A stretch of 14,772 bases of DNA, from contig DFXX01000027.1 in the NCBI GenBank assembly GCA_002381765.1, positions 1 to 14,772 of the forward strand, in the 5' to 3' direction. Source of the stretch: Bacteriovoracaceae bacterium UBA4097 (lineage in GTDB: Bacteria; Bdellovibrionota; Bacteriovoracia; Bacteriovoracales; Bacteriovoracaceae). The notes under the pieces were generated by a model, which did no database searches, was not told the DNA's origin, and saw only the letters and a program-made list of their open reading frames with translations. This document shows, piece after piece, positions 6,434 through 14,114 of the stretch. Every line of letters begins with the position of its first letter. The stretch's first letter is position 1. Both the position numbers and the translations under genes were made by a program.

Positions 6434-7669
6434 GTGAGTAAAGTCATCTTCTGGATACTAATTATAAGCTTCATTTGTTTTGAAAAAAATGCCTACTCAC
6501 AAGATGTATTAGTGAAAGCAGGTCATGTTTTTGATCCGGTAACAGGGTCTTGGTTGCATGGGCAACTTCTAGAGATTAAATCCGGCAAGATCAAAGCAAT
6601 TAGCAAAATAAAAAAAGAAAATAAGCAGAAAGTAATCGATCTTGGTGACTATTATATTGTACCCGGTCTGATCGATGCCCATACTCATCTTTTTTTATCT
6701 GACCCTACTTTTGAGAAAGATTTTTCTAAAGGGCTTCTTGAATTTGTCTCCAAGACATCTCTGAAGGATCGAATTGCGTTGGGAGAGAGACGAGGACATT
6801 CACTCCTGATGAAAGGCTTTACTGCCGTTCGGGATCTGGGCAATAGTGGTCGAATCGATCCTCGCATGATCAGAAAACCTACCCCACGTATCTACTCTAG
6901 TGGACCGGGTCATGTACCCAAATGGGGCCAATTTCCTCCGGGGACTTCGGAGAAAATTATCCTACAGGAATATGAACGCTTAAGCCCTGAAGTAATAAAA
7001 CGACTTGATAATTTTAATCATGCAACAGTCAAACTTTATGCTGATGAAGAACCTAATCATACATTGACTTCCCCTGAGGTTTTAAAGGAGTGGGTGAGTA
7101 GGGCCCATGCGAATAATTTAAAAGTTGCAGTTCATGGTATATTGCCTAAGGCGATTCAAGCCGCTATCGATGCAAAGGCAGATAGTCTTGAGCATGGAAC
7201 AAATCTTGATGAAGTCCAAATGAAGCAAATGGCTTCTCAGAAAATGTATTGGGTACCAAGTACTGGTAGTAAAATTTTAACGCGCCCTGAGCTTACTGAA
7301 ATTAGGCCTCATCATGTATCTCAAGAACTCAGTTTAATTTGTTCAAAAATTCCAAAGGCGAAAGAAACGGGAGTTGAGCTTGTTTTTGGCTCCGACAATT
7401 ATTTTTCCTTAGAGAAATTCGGAATAGATTTTGGAGAATCTACCATGGAAGCACTGATATTCCTGAGTGAATGTAAGGTAAGTCCTGTTGATATACTCAG
7501 AATGGCAACTCTTCACGCAGGTGAGCTAATCGGTGATAAAGCGCTGGGAGATTTAAAGTTTGGTTCGTATGCTGATTTCGTGGTCTATAAGAAAGATCCC
7601 TTAAATGATCTGGCCATTTTGAAAAGCCCATATAAGGTATTTAAAGCAGGGCAAGAAGTCTTAAAGTGA
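6434..7669 (+). CDS. Exported metal-dependent amidohydrolase (COG1228, imidazolonepropionase/prolidase-like)
   Basis: The protein is 411 aa. It starts at a GTG directly after the TAA of the aminotransferase gene, with AAGGA 7 bases upstream. The first 22 residues form a signal peptide (hydrophobic core 4-15, probable cleavage AYS|Q), so it is likely periplasmic or secreted. The amidohydrolase metal ligands are all present: HTH (His83, His85), a candidate carboxylated Lys200 in VKLYAD, His234 in AVHG, His254 in LEHGT, and Asp321 in GSDN. The C-terminal GDLKFGSYADFVVY is the typical beta-sandwich return. Relatives hydrolyse Xaa-Pro or Xaa-Arg dipeptides, N-acyl amino acids or cyclic amides, and I cannot name the substrate. 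It is the last gene of a biosynthetic operon and the only clearly exported product there. It could release or inactivate the product, or be a bystander. Its end overlaps the convergent hydrolase gene by 9 bases. Confidence 0.88.
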   Translation: MSKVIFWILIISFICFEKNAYSQDVLVKAGHVFDPVTGSWLHGQLLEIKSGKIKAISKIKKENKQKVIDLGDYYIVPGLIDAHTHLFLSDPTFEKDFSKGLLEFVSKTSLKDRIALGERRGHSLLMKGFTAVRDLGNSGRIDPRMIRKPTPRIYSSGPGHVPKWGQFPPGTSEKIILQEYERLSPEVIKRLDNFNHATVKLYADEEPNHTLTSPEVLKEWVSRAHANNLKVAVHGILPKAIQAAIDAKADSLEHGTNLDEVQMKQMASQKMYWVPSTGSKILTRPELTEIRPHHVSQELSLICSKIPKAKETGVELVFGSDNYFSLEKFGIDFGESTMEALIFLSECKVSPVDILRMATLHAGELIGDKALGDLKFGSYADFVVYKKDPLNDLAILKSPYKVFKAGQEVLK

Positions 7670-8548
7670 ATTTTGTTGAATAAACAGATCGATTCTTTCA
7701 TTTAATAACTCAGGGAAATCTGCCTGAGGAACATGGGAGCCGGTTTTCAAGAAATAAGTCTCGGAATTTGGTAGTAGGGAGGCCAAGGTCCTCTGGAGAT
7801 GATTGGGAATAACATTGTCGTTATGCCCACCCATGATGAGGACTGGAACAGTCATTCGATCCAGGCTTGATGTTATATTCTGTATTGTCATTTCTTTAAA
7901 GAGTTGAAAAAACATATCTACTCCGAGCTGACCCATACGGTTGAGATAGATTTCGATAAATTCTTTAGATACCATCTGACGATTAAAACCAGTGGTATGA
8001 ATTATTTCACGAATAATAGGATTCATTCCTCCGGTAGACCAGACCTTCTTCATAAATTGGGGATATTTCTCTAGCCCTGCCAGGGCCAATGGAGTTAAAA
8101 ACTCCATGATATTAGTATCAAACATAATGTCTTTTACCGGCATAAAAGTTCCGGAAATAAGTACCATGGAAGAGACCAATTGGGGGTAGTCCTTGGCCAG
8201 TTGGAGGCAGATATTAACTCCCATACTATGTCCTAGCATGATGGCCTTCTCAATTTTTAAGAACTGGCATAGGCCATTTATATCCTGGGCAATTTGCTTA
8301 AAAGTTATCTTTTCCAAATGATTGTTTCCAGAAGATTGGAAGTGTCCGCGATAGTCATGAATAAGAATCTGATATTCTAGTTTATCAAAATACTCGATTT
8401 GAAACTTCCAATGATGATTACTGCATACAAGCCCGTAGTTAAAAACTAAGACGGGTTTTTTAGGATCCAAACGAGAGAAATTTTTAAGATAAAAGATCTG
8501 CTCATTATCAGGGGTCTTGTAAAAGTTTGCATCATTCTTTTTAAACAT
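7661..8548 (-). CDS. Alpha/beta hydrolase
   Basis: The protein is 295 aa. The ATG at 8548 shares one base with the stop of the FHA gene (TAATG), so translation is probably coupled. The fold is shown by the HDYRGH strand-loop near 64-69, the nucleophile elbow GHSMG with Ser108, the acid Asp244 in GGHNDNVIP, and the base His272 in TGSHVPQ. No signal peptide or membrane segment is seen, so it is cytoplasmic. Family members include esterases, haloperoxidase-like enzymes, C-C hydrolases and lactonases, and motifs alone do not choose among them. It is the last gene of the greA-recG operon, yet lies next to the biosynthetic cluster. The operon position argues it belongs with the former. Its stop lies inside the 3' end of the convergent amidohydrolase, with no terminator between them. 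Confidence 0.88.
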   Translation of the reverse strand: MFKKNDANFYKTPDNEQIFYLKNFSRLDPKKPVLVFNYGLVCSNHHWKFQIEYFDKLEYQILIHDYRGHFQSSGNNHLEKITFKQIAQDINGLCQFLKIEKAIMLGHSMGVNICLQLAKDYPQLVSSMVLISGTFMPVKDIMFDTNIMEFLTPLALAGLEKYPQFMKKVWSTGGMNPIIREIIHTTGFNRQMVSKEFIEIYLNRMGQLGVDMFFQLFKEMTIQNITSSLDRMTVPVLIMGGHNDNVIPNHLQRTLASLLPNSETYFLKTGSHVPQADFPELLNERIDLFIQQNSL

Positions 8549-8955
8549 TATTTCATCTGCTTAGTTATAGATTCAATAACTTGAAGCCTGGGAGATCCTT
8601 CTGCGATGAGGTCTGCCAATTTCTTATCCAGCAATTCTTTCTTACTGGGAAAGCTTGTTCGCTCAAAAGCGATGATCTTCAGAATACTTTGACCGAAACT
8701 AACAGTATCTCCTACTTTGAGTTTTCTTATAGAAGTCGCTCTTTTGCCATTAATGAGATAATGATCAACATCTTTTTGGGGATGAATCAAAAGTTCTGAC
8801 TCGGGTACCTCCAGCAAAAGATGAATATTCTTTAATGTGAAGTCAGCAATAGAGAGATCATGGGCACGGCGACCCAGATAAATTTCATTCTTCTGGAATT
8901 TAAAGCTGGTAAGCACATTTAAATCTGGGCTTTGAGTTATTTCGAAATGAATCAT
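8548..8955 (-). CDS. FHA-domain protein
   Basis: The protein is 135 aa. It starts at an ATG 8 bases after the recG stop, with AGAGG 4 bases upstream. Residues of about 1-97 fit a forkhead-associated fold: IYLGRR with Gly28-Arg29, a Ser at 35, His45, the INGK turn with Asn69-Gly70, and LKVGDTVSFG at 79-88. FHA domains bind phosphothreonine peptides. Arg29 and Asn69 are kept, but the position three before His45, usually the phosphate-binding Ser of an S-x-x-H motif, is Lys42, so binding may be altered or lost. The last 35-40 residues are a charged, probably helical tail. There is no enzyme domain and no Ser/Thr kinase nearby in the window. The partner is unknown. Confidence 0.75.
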   Translation of the reverse strand: MIHFEITQSPDLNVLTSFKFQKNEIYLGRRAHDLSIADFTLKNIHLLLEVPESELLIHPQKDVDHYLINGKRATSIRKLKVGDTVSFGQSILKIIAFERTSFPSKKELLDKKLADLIAEGSPRLQVIESITKQMK

Positions 8956-8963
8956 AGAACCTC

Positions 8964-11060
8964 TTAGATAGTATCTAGGATTTTTTGATCTTTTGCGAGT
9001 CTTTCAAAATGTGGGGCCAATATCTCTGGCCGCTTCTCTTGCAGCGTGGCCAAATCACTCACAACTTTTTCCAGGATATCTGAATGGGTGATAAAGTTGG
9101 CGAGTTTTTTGGTAGAAGTAGTTCCTGATTGATCTACTCCAAAAATATCACCTTCCCCTCTGAAGCGCAGATCTTCTTCTGCAATGTTAAATCCATCTAA
9201 ACTGCCTTCAATGACTTGTAGCCGCTGATAAGCTTCGGGAGAGACGTCTTTATCTAGTACCAAAAAGCAGAAGCCAGGTTTTTCACCACGACCCACACGA
9301 CCTCTCAGCTGGTGAAGAGAACTAAGTCCAAAGCGCTCTGGATTATAAATACTCATGATGGTGGCATTGGGTATATTAATTCCCACTTCGATCACGCTGG
9401 TAGAAATCAGGATATTTACTTCCTTATTTTTGAAAGCACGAATAACTTCTTCTTTTTCATCTGGCTTCATTTGGCCATGGAGAGCAGCTACTTTGAAGCC
9501 CTTAAATGTCTGCTGGTAGCGCTTGATGCTGTCTTTTACGTTTTGTATATCGAGAGATTCACTTTCCTCGATGGCAGGGAAAACAAAGTAGGCCTGCTCT
9601 CCCAGGAGTAAGCGTGACTTTACGAATTCAACGTATTTTGGATAATTAACTTTTTCAGTAATGCGAGTTTTTATGGGCTTTCTACCAGCCGGCATCGTTT
9701 TAATGGATGCAATATCAAGGTCACCATATTGAGCGAGACTCAGAGTTCGAGGTATTGGCGTAGCCGTCATAATGAGGCAGTGACAGCCTTCACCTTTGGC
9801 AATGAGCTTTAATCTCTGTTCAACTCCAAACTTGTGTTGCTCATCAATGATGGCAAGACCCAAATCCTTGAAGACCACACTTTCTTGGAATAGTGAGTGA
9901 GTGCCGATGACTAACTCAGTCTCTCCCGAAAGCAGATCTTTTAAAAGGACTCTTCTCTCCTTGATTTTACTGGATCCAAGAAGAAGAGAGACCTTGAGCT
10001 CAGGATTAAGAGCAGTGAAACTCTCATAATGTTGCTGGGCCAGAGCTTCTGTGGGGCACATGAGGGCCACTTGCAGTTTATTCTTGATTACAATTTGGGA
10101 AGCTAGAAAGGCCACAATAGTTTTTCCGCACCCCACATCTCCTTGAACCATCCTCATCATAGGATGACCAGAGAGCAAATCTTTTTGAATGAAGTCAAAG
10201 ACCTTCATCTGATCATCGGTCAAGGTAAAGGGAAGAGAAGATATCATTTTACTTAATGTAGGTTTGTCCAAGATTAACTTGGGAGCATCCTTGAGTTTTA
10301 AAAATTTTCTTCGGGTCTGAATTTTTAACTGATCTTCTAGAAATTCTTCGTAAATGAGGCGTCTTTCCGCTTGATTCTTAAGTTCCTGACTAAAGTCTCC
10401 AGCGTTCACTTTTCCATGAATGATCTTAAAAGCATGCCCTAAGGTCATCTCATTGTCGTAACCGAGCTCTGGTAGTCTTTGAGGAATTTCATTCCATAAA
10501 ACGCTGGGAATGAGCTCTAGTATTTTTTTAACATGAATTCCAGCAAGCTTATTAATGGTTGGATACTCAATGATATATTCGGGAGTTTCACTAAGAGTGC
10601 TCAAGATTTGTGGATTGATGACTTGCTTTTGGGCCTTATATTCCTGAACTTGTCCCAGAAAAAGGAGATGATCAAGCTGCTCAATCTGCTTTTTTTGATT
10701 GGGATAAAGGTTGAACCATCTAAGACTCATGGTTTCATGGGAGAGATCATCTTTAACAACGATATAACCATTATAAAGTAGGATGTTTCCCTTCCCACGT
10801 CTTCCAAAGGCTGGCTTGATATCCACATGCAGGACCTTTCCCGATCCTTTTATGTACTGATTCAACTCGGCTTCGGTAAAAGGTTGCGGAGGAGGCATTT
10901 TGTGAATACGCAGAGGCAGGATCCATAAAAGATCATAGAGTGTTTCTATTCCTGCTTCACTGAGCTTGACTATGCTGGGAGAAGGTTTCTTTCCAGAAGT
11001 TAAAGCAGAGAGGGGAGAAAACCAATGGATATTAAGCGTACTTGATGTCCTGGACCTCAT
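8964..11060 (-). CDS. recG: ATP-dependent DNA helicase RecG
   Basis: RecG remodels stalled replication forks and Holliday junctions. With the ATG at 11060 it is 698 aa, the usual size. A longer frame begins at a TTG (11117) deep inside greA and is unlikely. Domains in order are an N-terminal helical region, an OB-fold wedge at about 70-155, and the helicase core. The core shows Walker A GDVGCGKT at 307-314, DEQH at 406-409, TATPIPRT at 432-439, TSVIEVG at 554-560 and LRGRVGRG at 585-592. The C-terminal TRG-type region has the conserved QSG, but its loop reads RGEGDIFG where RGPGE-x-LG is usual. The start overlaps the end of greA by 29 bases, with no strong ribosome binding site, suggesting coupling. 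It is fourth in a six-gene leftward operon. Confidence 0.96.
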   Translation of the reverse strand: MRSRTSSTLNIHWFSPLSALTSGKKPSPSIVKLSEAGIETLYDLLWILPLRIHKMPPPQPFTEAELNQYIKGSGKVLHVDIKPAFGRRGKGNILLYNGYIVVKDDLSHETMSLRWFNLYPNQKKQIEQLDHLLFLGQVQEYKAQKQVINPQILSTLSETPEYIIEYPTINKLAGIHVKKILELIPSVLWNEIPQRLPELGYDNEMTLGHAFKIIHGKVNAGDFSQELKNQAERRLIYEEFLEDQLKIQTRRKFLKLKDAPKLILDKPTLSKMISSLPFTLTDDQMKVFDFIQKDLLSGHPMMRMVQGDVGCGKTIVAFLASQIVIKNKLQVALMCPTEALAQQHYESFTALNPELKVSLLLGSSKIKERRVLLKDLLSGETELVIGTHSLFQESVVFKDLGLAIIDEQHKFGVEQRLKLIAKGEGCHCLIMTATPIPRTLSLAQYGDLDIASIKTMPAGRKPIKTRITEKVNYPKYVEFVKSRLLLGEQAYFVFPAIEESESLDIQNVKDSIKRYQQTFKGFKVAALHGQMKPDEKEEVIRAFKNKEVNILISTSVIEVGINIPNATIMSIYNPERFGLSSLHQLRGRVGRGEKPGFCFLVLDKDVSPEAYQRLQVIEGSLDGFNIAEEDLRFRGEGDIFGVDQSGTTSTKKLANFITHSDILEKVVSDLATLQEKRPEILAPHFERLAKDQKILDTI

Positions 11061-11505
11061 AGACCAAATCACCCTTTGGTGCTTTAACGATAACTTCGTC
11101 CCCGATTTCTTTGCCAATTAATGCTTTTCCTAGGGGAGAGTTATAGGAAATCTTTTTAGGATCGGTCATCGCTTCGTCTTCGCCTACTAATTGATAAGTA
11201 AGTGTGACTTCTTTTTGATTATCAAAAATTTCAACGGTGGCGCCAAATACCACTTTATCAGTCTTGATGATTGAAACATCCACTACGCGCGCTCGAGCAA
11301 GTTTACTTTGAACATCTAGAATGCGGCCTTCTATAAGAGACTGCCTTTCTTTGGCCGAATGGTATTCTGCGTTTTCTTTTAAGTCACCAAGGTCCCTGGC
11401 TTCAGAAATAGCACGCTTAATTTCTTCCCGATCAACTTTAATAAGTTGGGCAAGTTCAGCTTCTAGCAATTTTTTTCCACTCAATGTCATTGGACATTCG
11501 CTCAT
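11032..11505 (-). CDS. greA: Transcription elongation factor GreA
   Basis: GreA enters the RNA polymerase secondary channel and stimulates transcript cleavage in backtracked complexes. The length of 157 aa is normal for GreA. The ATG at 11505 has AAGGA 5 bases upstream. The N-terminal coiled coil (about 10-75) carries the tip GDLKENAEY, with the acidic pair Asp41 and Glu44 that coordinates catalytic magnesium. The C-terminal FKBP-like domain ends with the conserved NSPLGKALIGKEIGDEV stretch. It follows the zinc-ribbon gene by 22 bases, and its 3' end overlaps recG. There are no unusual residues. Confidence 0.97.
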   Translation of the reverse strand: MSECPMTLSGKKLLEAELAQLIKVDREEIKRAISEARDLGDLKENAEYHSAKERQSLIEGRILDVQSKLARARVVDVSIIKTDKVVFGATVEIFDNQKEVTLTYQLVGEDEAMTDPKKISYNSPLGKALIGKEIGDEVIVKAPKGDLVYEVQDIKYA

Positions 11506-11527
11506 AAGTATCCTTGTCGTCGTCGTG

Positions 11528-11818
11528 TTATTTTTTAAATAAGGCGTCTGCTCGAGCCTTTAAATCCTGACGTTCTTTTTCTGCATCATTATAAGAAGAG
11601 CCAATCTTAAAGTAATCACAAAAGTTGGCTTTTTCTTTATCCTGAATACGATCAGCATTGGACTCGCGACACTCATTATATGATTTTGGATCATAAAATT
11701 GACACATCTTGCATGCTCGAATATCCGCCATGCAATGGGCACAGGTGTCAGAGCGACTAACTAATATTTTATAGGTATCTGAAAGTGGTTTCCCACATTT
11801 ATGACATTGTAGAGACAC
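11528..11818 (-). CDS. Small 8-cysteine zinc-ribbon-like protein, function unknown
   Basis: I place the start at the GTG at 11818 (96 aa): AGGAG lies 7 bases upstream, and the GTG follows the previous gene's TAA by one base. A longer frame to 11938 would run through most of the overlapping gene. Eight cysteines (5, 8, 26, 29, 36, 39, 50, 67) form three CxxC pairs and two singles. They include CKMCQFYDP and KANFCDYF, which I recall as a conserved motif set in uncharacterised proteins of Deltaproteobacteria and relatives. Two zinc sites are likely. The last 25 residues form a charged helix. It sits directly before greA in the operon, so a role in transcription or nucleic acid binding is conceivable but unproven. 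Confidence 0.78.
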   Translation of the reverse strand: MSLQCHKCGKPLSDTYKILVSRSDTCAHCMADIRACKMCQFYDPKSYNECRESNADRIQDKEKANFCDYFKIGSSYNDAEKERQDLKARADALFKK

Positions 11819-11819
11819 T

Positions 11820-12317
11820 TTAAAACTCCTGACCCACTCCGATGCCAAAGCCACCTTGGGCATCTGTAGGGGATAAGTAAATTCTTGGGGTATTTCTTTT
11901 GTTATATTCTTCCACCGACTTAGTGAGAAGATACTCATTATTATATTGATTGGTCTTAGAGATCAAATAGCTCACGGCAATAAGAGCGGCGCCTCCAAAG
12001 ATAAGTGAGTTGCGGCTGGTGATGGTTTCTTCTCGGCCCTCATTGCTTCTGAGAAAACCACCTAAGATCATGCCGGTTCCCAAAGTACTTAGGGCTGCAC
12101 TTTTCCAGGTAGGGCGGTTGTTTTCTTGATACTCGTCCAGAAGCTGCTTAGAAACAGGATCTCTCTCCAGGTAGTAGCGCAGACCTTCTCCTCGATTATT
12201 ACTGCTTACATCTACTAGGACTTCCTGATAATTAATAGTAGCTATCCGACTGCAGGTTTCTGCAGCTTTAACTGGGAGCGCCAGGATGAATAGGAGAATA
12301 ATAGTCAGTTTTATCAT
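11820..12317 (-). CDS. Exported protein of unknown function with two hydrophobic segments
   Basis: The protein is 165 aa and I do not recognise it. It begins with a clear signal peptide (hydrophobic core 3-15, cleavage near VKA|AE at 18-19). Two hydrophobic stretches lie at about 73-89 and 104-120 and could be membrane spans or glycine-rich hairpins. The C terminus (RIYLSPTD, then GGFGIGVGQEF) looks like beta strand and ends in Phe, as many outer-membrane proteins do, but the protein is short for a barrel. The ATG at 12317 has only a weak, distant SD-like string (GAG about 14 bases upstream). It is the first gene of the greA-recG operon, with its promoter probably in the 84-base gap shared with the divergent kinase-like gene. 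Confidence 0.72.
   Translation of the reverse strand: MIKLTIILLFILALPVKAAETCSRIATINYQEVLVDVSSNNRGEGLRYYLERDPVSKQLLDEYQENNRPTWKSAALSTLGTGMILGGFLRSNEGREETITSRNSLIFGGAALIAVSYLISKTNQYNNEYLLTKSVEEYNKRNTPRIYLSPTDAQGGFGIGVGQEF
11826..11830 (-). promoter_or_regulatory. Ribosome binding site inside the upstream gene, deciding the zinc-ribbon gene start
   Basis: AGGAG on the minus strand, spanning the Gln-Glu codons at the end of the signal-peptide gene, is followed by TTTTAAA and GTG at 11818. The overlap with the upstream coding end implies coupled translation. Confidence 0.6.
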
Positions 12318-12401
12318 AGGGTAAAAAGTTTCTCTTTTAACTCAGGCTTTGGTCTGGTGACATTTTAACTTACCATAAGATAAAAAGCGACCTTCAAAAA
12401 T
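12318..12401. promoter_or_regulatory. Divergent intergenic region, probably with promoters for both flanking genes
   Basis: These 84 bases separate the start of the greA-recG operon from the start of the AarF/UbiB-like gene, so each arm needs a promoter here or nearby. TAAGAT at 12376-12381 on the plus strand and TAAAAT (near 12362-12367) on the minus strand resemble -10 boxes. Neither has a good -35 at normal spacing. The assignment is positional. Confidence 0.3.
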
Positions 12402-14114
12402 ATGGATTTAATCAAGACCGGTATAGGCATTACACAGACCATTAAGAATGCTTCACGTTTTCGTGAAATCTTGACGGTATTGAGTCGTAATGGCTTTGCT
12501 GAGCTAATTGTTAAATCTGGCCTGGATAAAGTGATTCCTGGATTTGTTCTACCTGGACGAGTTTCTATTCTAAAACGCGAAGATCTTACGAGTGAAGAAT
12601 GGTGGGGAATCTTCGGTAAACAGTTGAGACTTAGTTTTGAAGAGCTTGGACCGAGTTTTATTAAACTAGGTCAATTAATGGCCACTCGAGAAGATATCCT
12701 TGATCCCGCAATGATCAGGGAACTTAAGCAGCTACAGAATAAAGTCAGAGGCATACCTTTTGATACGGCCCGCAAGGTCATTGAAGATAATTTAGAAAAG
12801 GCCCTGCCAGAGGTTTTTGTTAACTTTGATGAGGAGCCCATTGGTACTGCTTCTATTGGAGTCGTGTATAAAGCAGAACTCCTCTCCGGTCAAAAAGTCG
12901 TTGTTAAGGTTCGTCGTCCCGGGATAGCCAAGACCATCAATACCGATTTTCAAATACTACAATTTATCGTTCAGAATATTGAAAAAGTTTCTTCAGAAAT
13001 TCGATTCATGGGCATGTCGCGCATGATATCTGACTTTTTTAAAAGTACTCAAAGTGAACTTAATTTTAAAATCGAAGCCCAGAACTGTGAGCGGCTTAAG
13101 AAGAATTTAGAAGTCATTGATAAAGACGGATTTCTCGTCGTTCCTAAAGTCTTTAGAGAAATTTCAACTGAAGAGGTCTTGATCCTAGAGTACTTAGAAG
13201 GAAGACCATTTAATGAGTTTCATTCATTAGAGGAATTAGGACCGGATGTTGTTCAGAAACTCGAGAGAAGTATTGAACTCTTTACTCATACTTTACTAGC
13301 AGATGGTTTTTTTCATGCCGATCTCCATGGCGGTAATTTCTTTGTATTAAAAGACAGAAGAATAGGCATTATCGATTTCGGTCTGATGGGAACTCTCAGT
13401 AAGAGGAATCGAACGAACTTAGTTGCTATTCTCTACGCCGTGATTACTTATAACTTTGATAACCTGGTCTACGAATTTTTAGACGTGGCTGAATATGATT
13501 CTATACCAGATCATGAAGAACTTATCCGAGATATTAAAGATGCGATTTCTCCCTTTATTGGACTGAGTGTAAAAGAAACCAATATGTCAGAGCTCGTGAG
13601 GGGATTAATAACCACCCTCAGTAAGCATGAGCTTTATCTGCCCCGAGAGTGGTTTATCATCTTCCGGGCCCTGATGACACTTGATGGCGTCGGAAAGTCC
13701 GTGGGACTGGACGTAAATATCTTTAAGGTGCTGGACAAGGATCTTCAGCATCTGGTGGGAGAGTTACTCTCTAAAAAGAATGCCCAGGAAGAGCTTATGT
13801 GGGTGGGCAAGGATGTCATCAGCTCACTCAGGATTATCCCCAAGCATTTGAAATGGTTTCTCAAAGAATCTTCCCGCAATGGATACTCGGTCGAGATTAG
13901 AGTAAAAGGTCTTGAGAAGTTTTCCAATCGCCTAAACCGATCATTCTACAGCCTGGGCATGTCTCTACTCGCGAGTATCTTTATCTTGAGTGGTGCTCTC
14001 TTTGTGAAGGATGCTTATATCTCTTCCTTAACTCAGATCCCTCTTTTGAGTTGGATATTCTGGGGAATCGCGGCTTACTTTCTGGTGAGGATCACCATGA
14101 TGAGAAAATTCTAA
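12402..14114 (+). CDS. AarF/ABC1/UbiB-family atypical kinase-like membrane protein
   Basis: The protein is 570 aa. The family comprises unorthodox ATPases/kinases linked to ubiquinone and other isoprenoid lipid handling. Visible motifs are the family-specific KxGQ motif (Lys88-Leu-Gly-Gln91 in FIKLGQ), a nucleotide loop IGTASIGVVYKA at 147-158, the ATP-binding Lys169 in VVVKVRRPG, HADLHGGN at 305-312, and DFG at 325-327. Two hydrophobic segments at the C terminus (about 524-543 and 548-565) match the usual membrane anchor. The loop departs from the family AAAS[IL][AG]QV pattern: Val154 replaces the usual Gln. No clear ribosome binding site precedes the ATG. It is transcribed alone, divergent from the greA-recG operon, and its stop abuts the convergent secreted-protein gene. 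Whether it serves quinone synthesis or another lipid process cannot be told here. Confidence 0.9.
   Translation: MDLIKTGIGITQTIKNASRFREILTVLSRNGFAELIVKSGLDKVIPGFVLPGRVSILKREDLTSEEWWGIFGKQLRLSFEELGPSFIKLGQLMATREDILDPAMIRELKQLQNKVRGIPFDTARKVIEDNLEKALPEVFVNFDEEPIGTASIGVVYKAELLSGQKVVVKVRRPGIAKTINTDFQILQFIVQNIEKVSSEIRFMGMSRMISDFFKSTQSELNFKIEAQNCERLKKNLEVIDKDGFLVVPKVFREISTEEVLILEYLEGRPFNEFHSLEELGPDVVQKLERSIELFTHTLLADGFFHADLHGGNFFVLKDRRIGIIDFGLMGTLSKRNRTNLVAILYAVITYNFDNLVYEFLDVAEYDSIPDHEELIRDIKDAISPFIGLSVKETNMSELVRGLITTLSKHELYLPREWFIIFRALMTLDGVGKSVGLDVNIFKVLDKDLQHLVGELLSKKNAQEELMWVGKDVISSLRIIPKHLKWFLKESSRNGYSVEIRVKGLEKFSNRLNRSFYSLGMSLLASIFILSGALFVKDAYISSLTQIPLLSWIFWGIAAYFLVRITMMRKF

Noticed and set aside
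6434..6500. Lipoprotein signal at Cys15 of the amidohydrolase
   Set aside because: The residues before the Cys (ISFI) do not fit a lipobox; a cleavage after AYS fits an ordinary signal peptide better.
11516..11526. GTC/GAC triplet repeat before greA
   Set aside because: It has only about three units, within the range of chance, and shows no other structure.
8581..11542. Plus-strand frames at 8581-8799, 9312-9611, 10533-10781 and 11321-11542
   Set aside because: They are shadows of the FHA, recG and greA genes, which have clear motifs on the other strand.
11560..11742. Minus-strand 60-residue frame
   Set aside because: It is an alternative frame of the Cys8 zinc-ribbon gene, which has the conserved CxxC pattern and a proper start.
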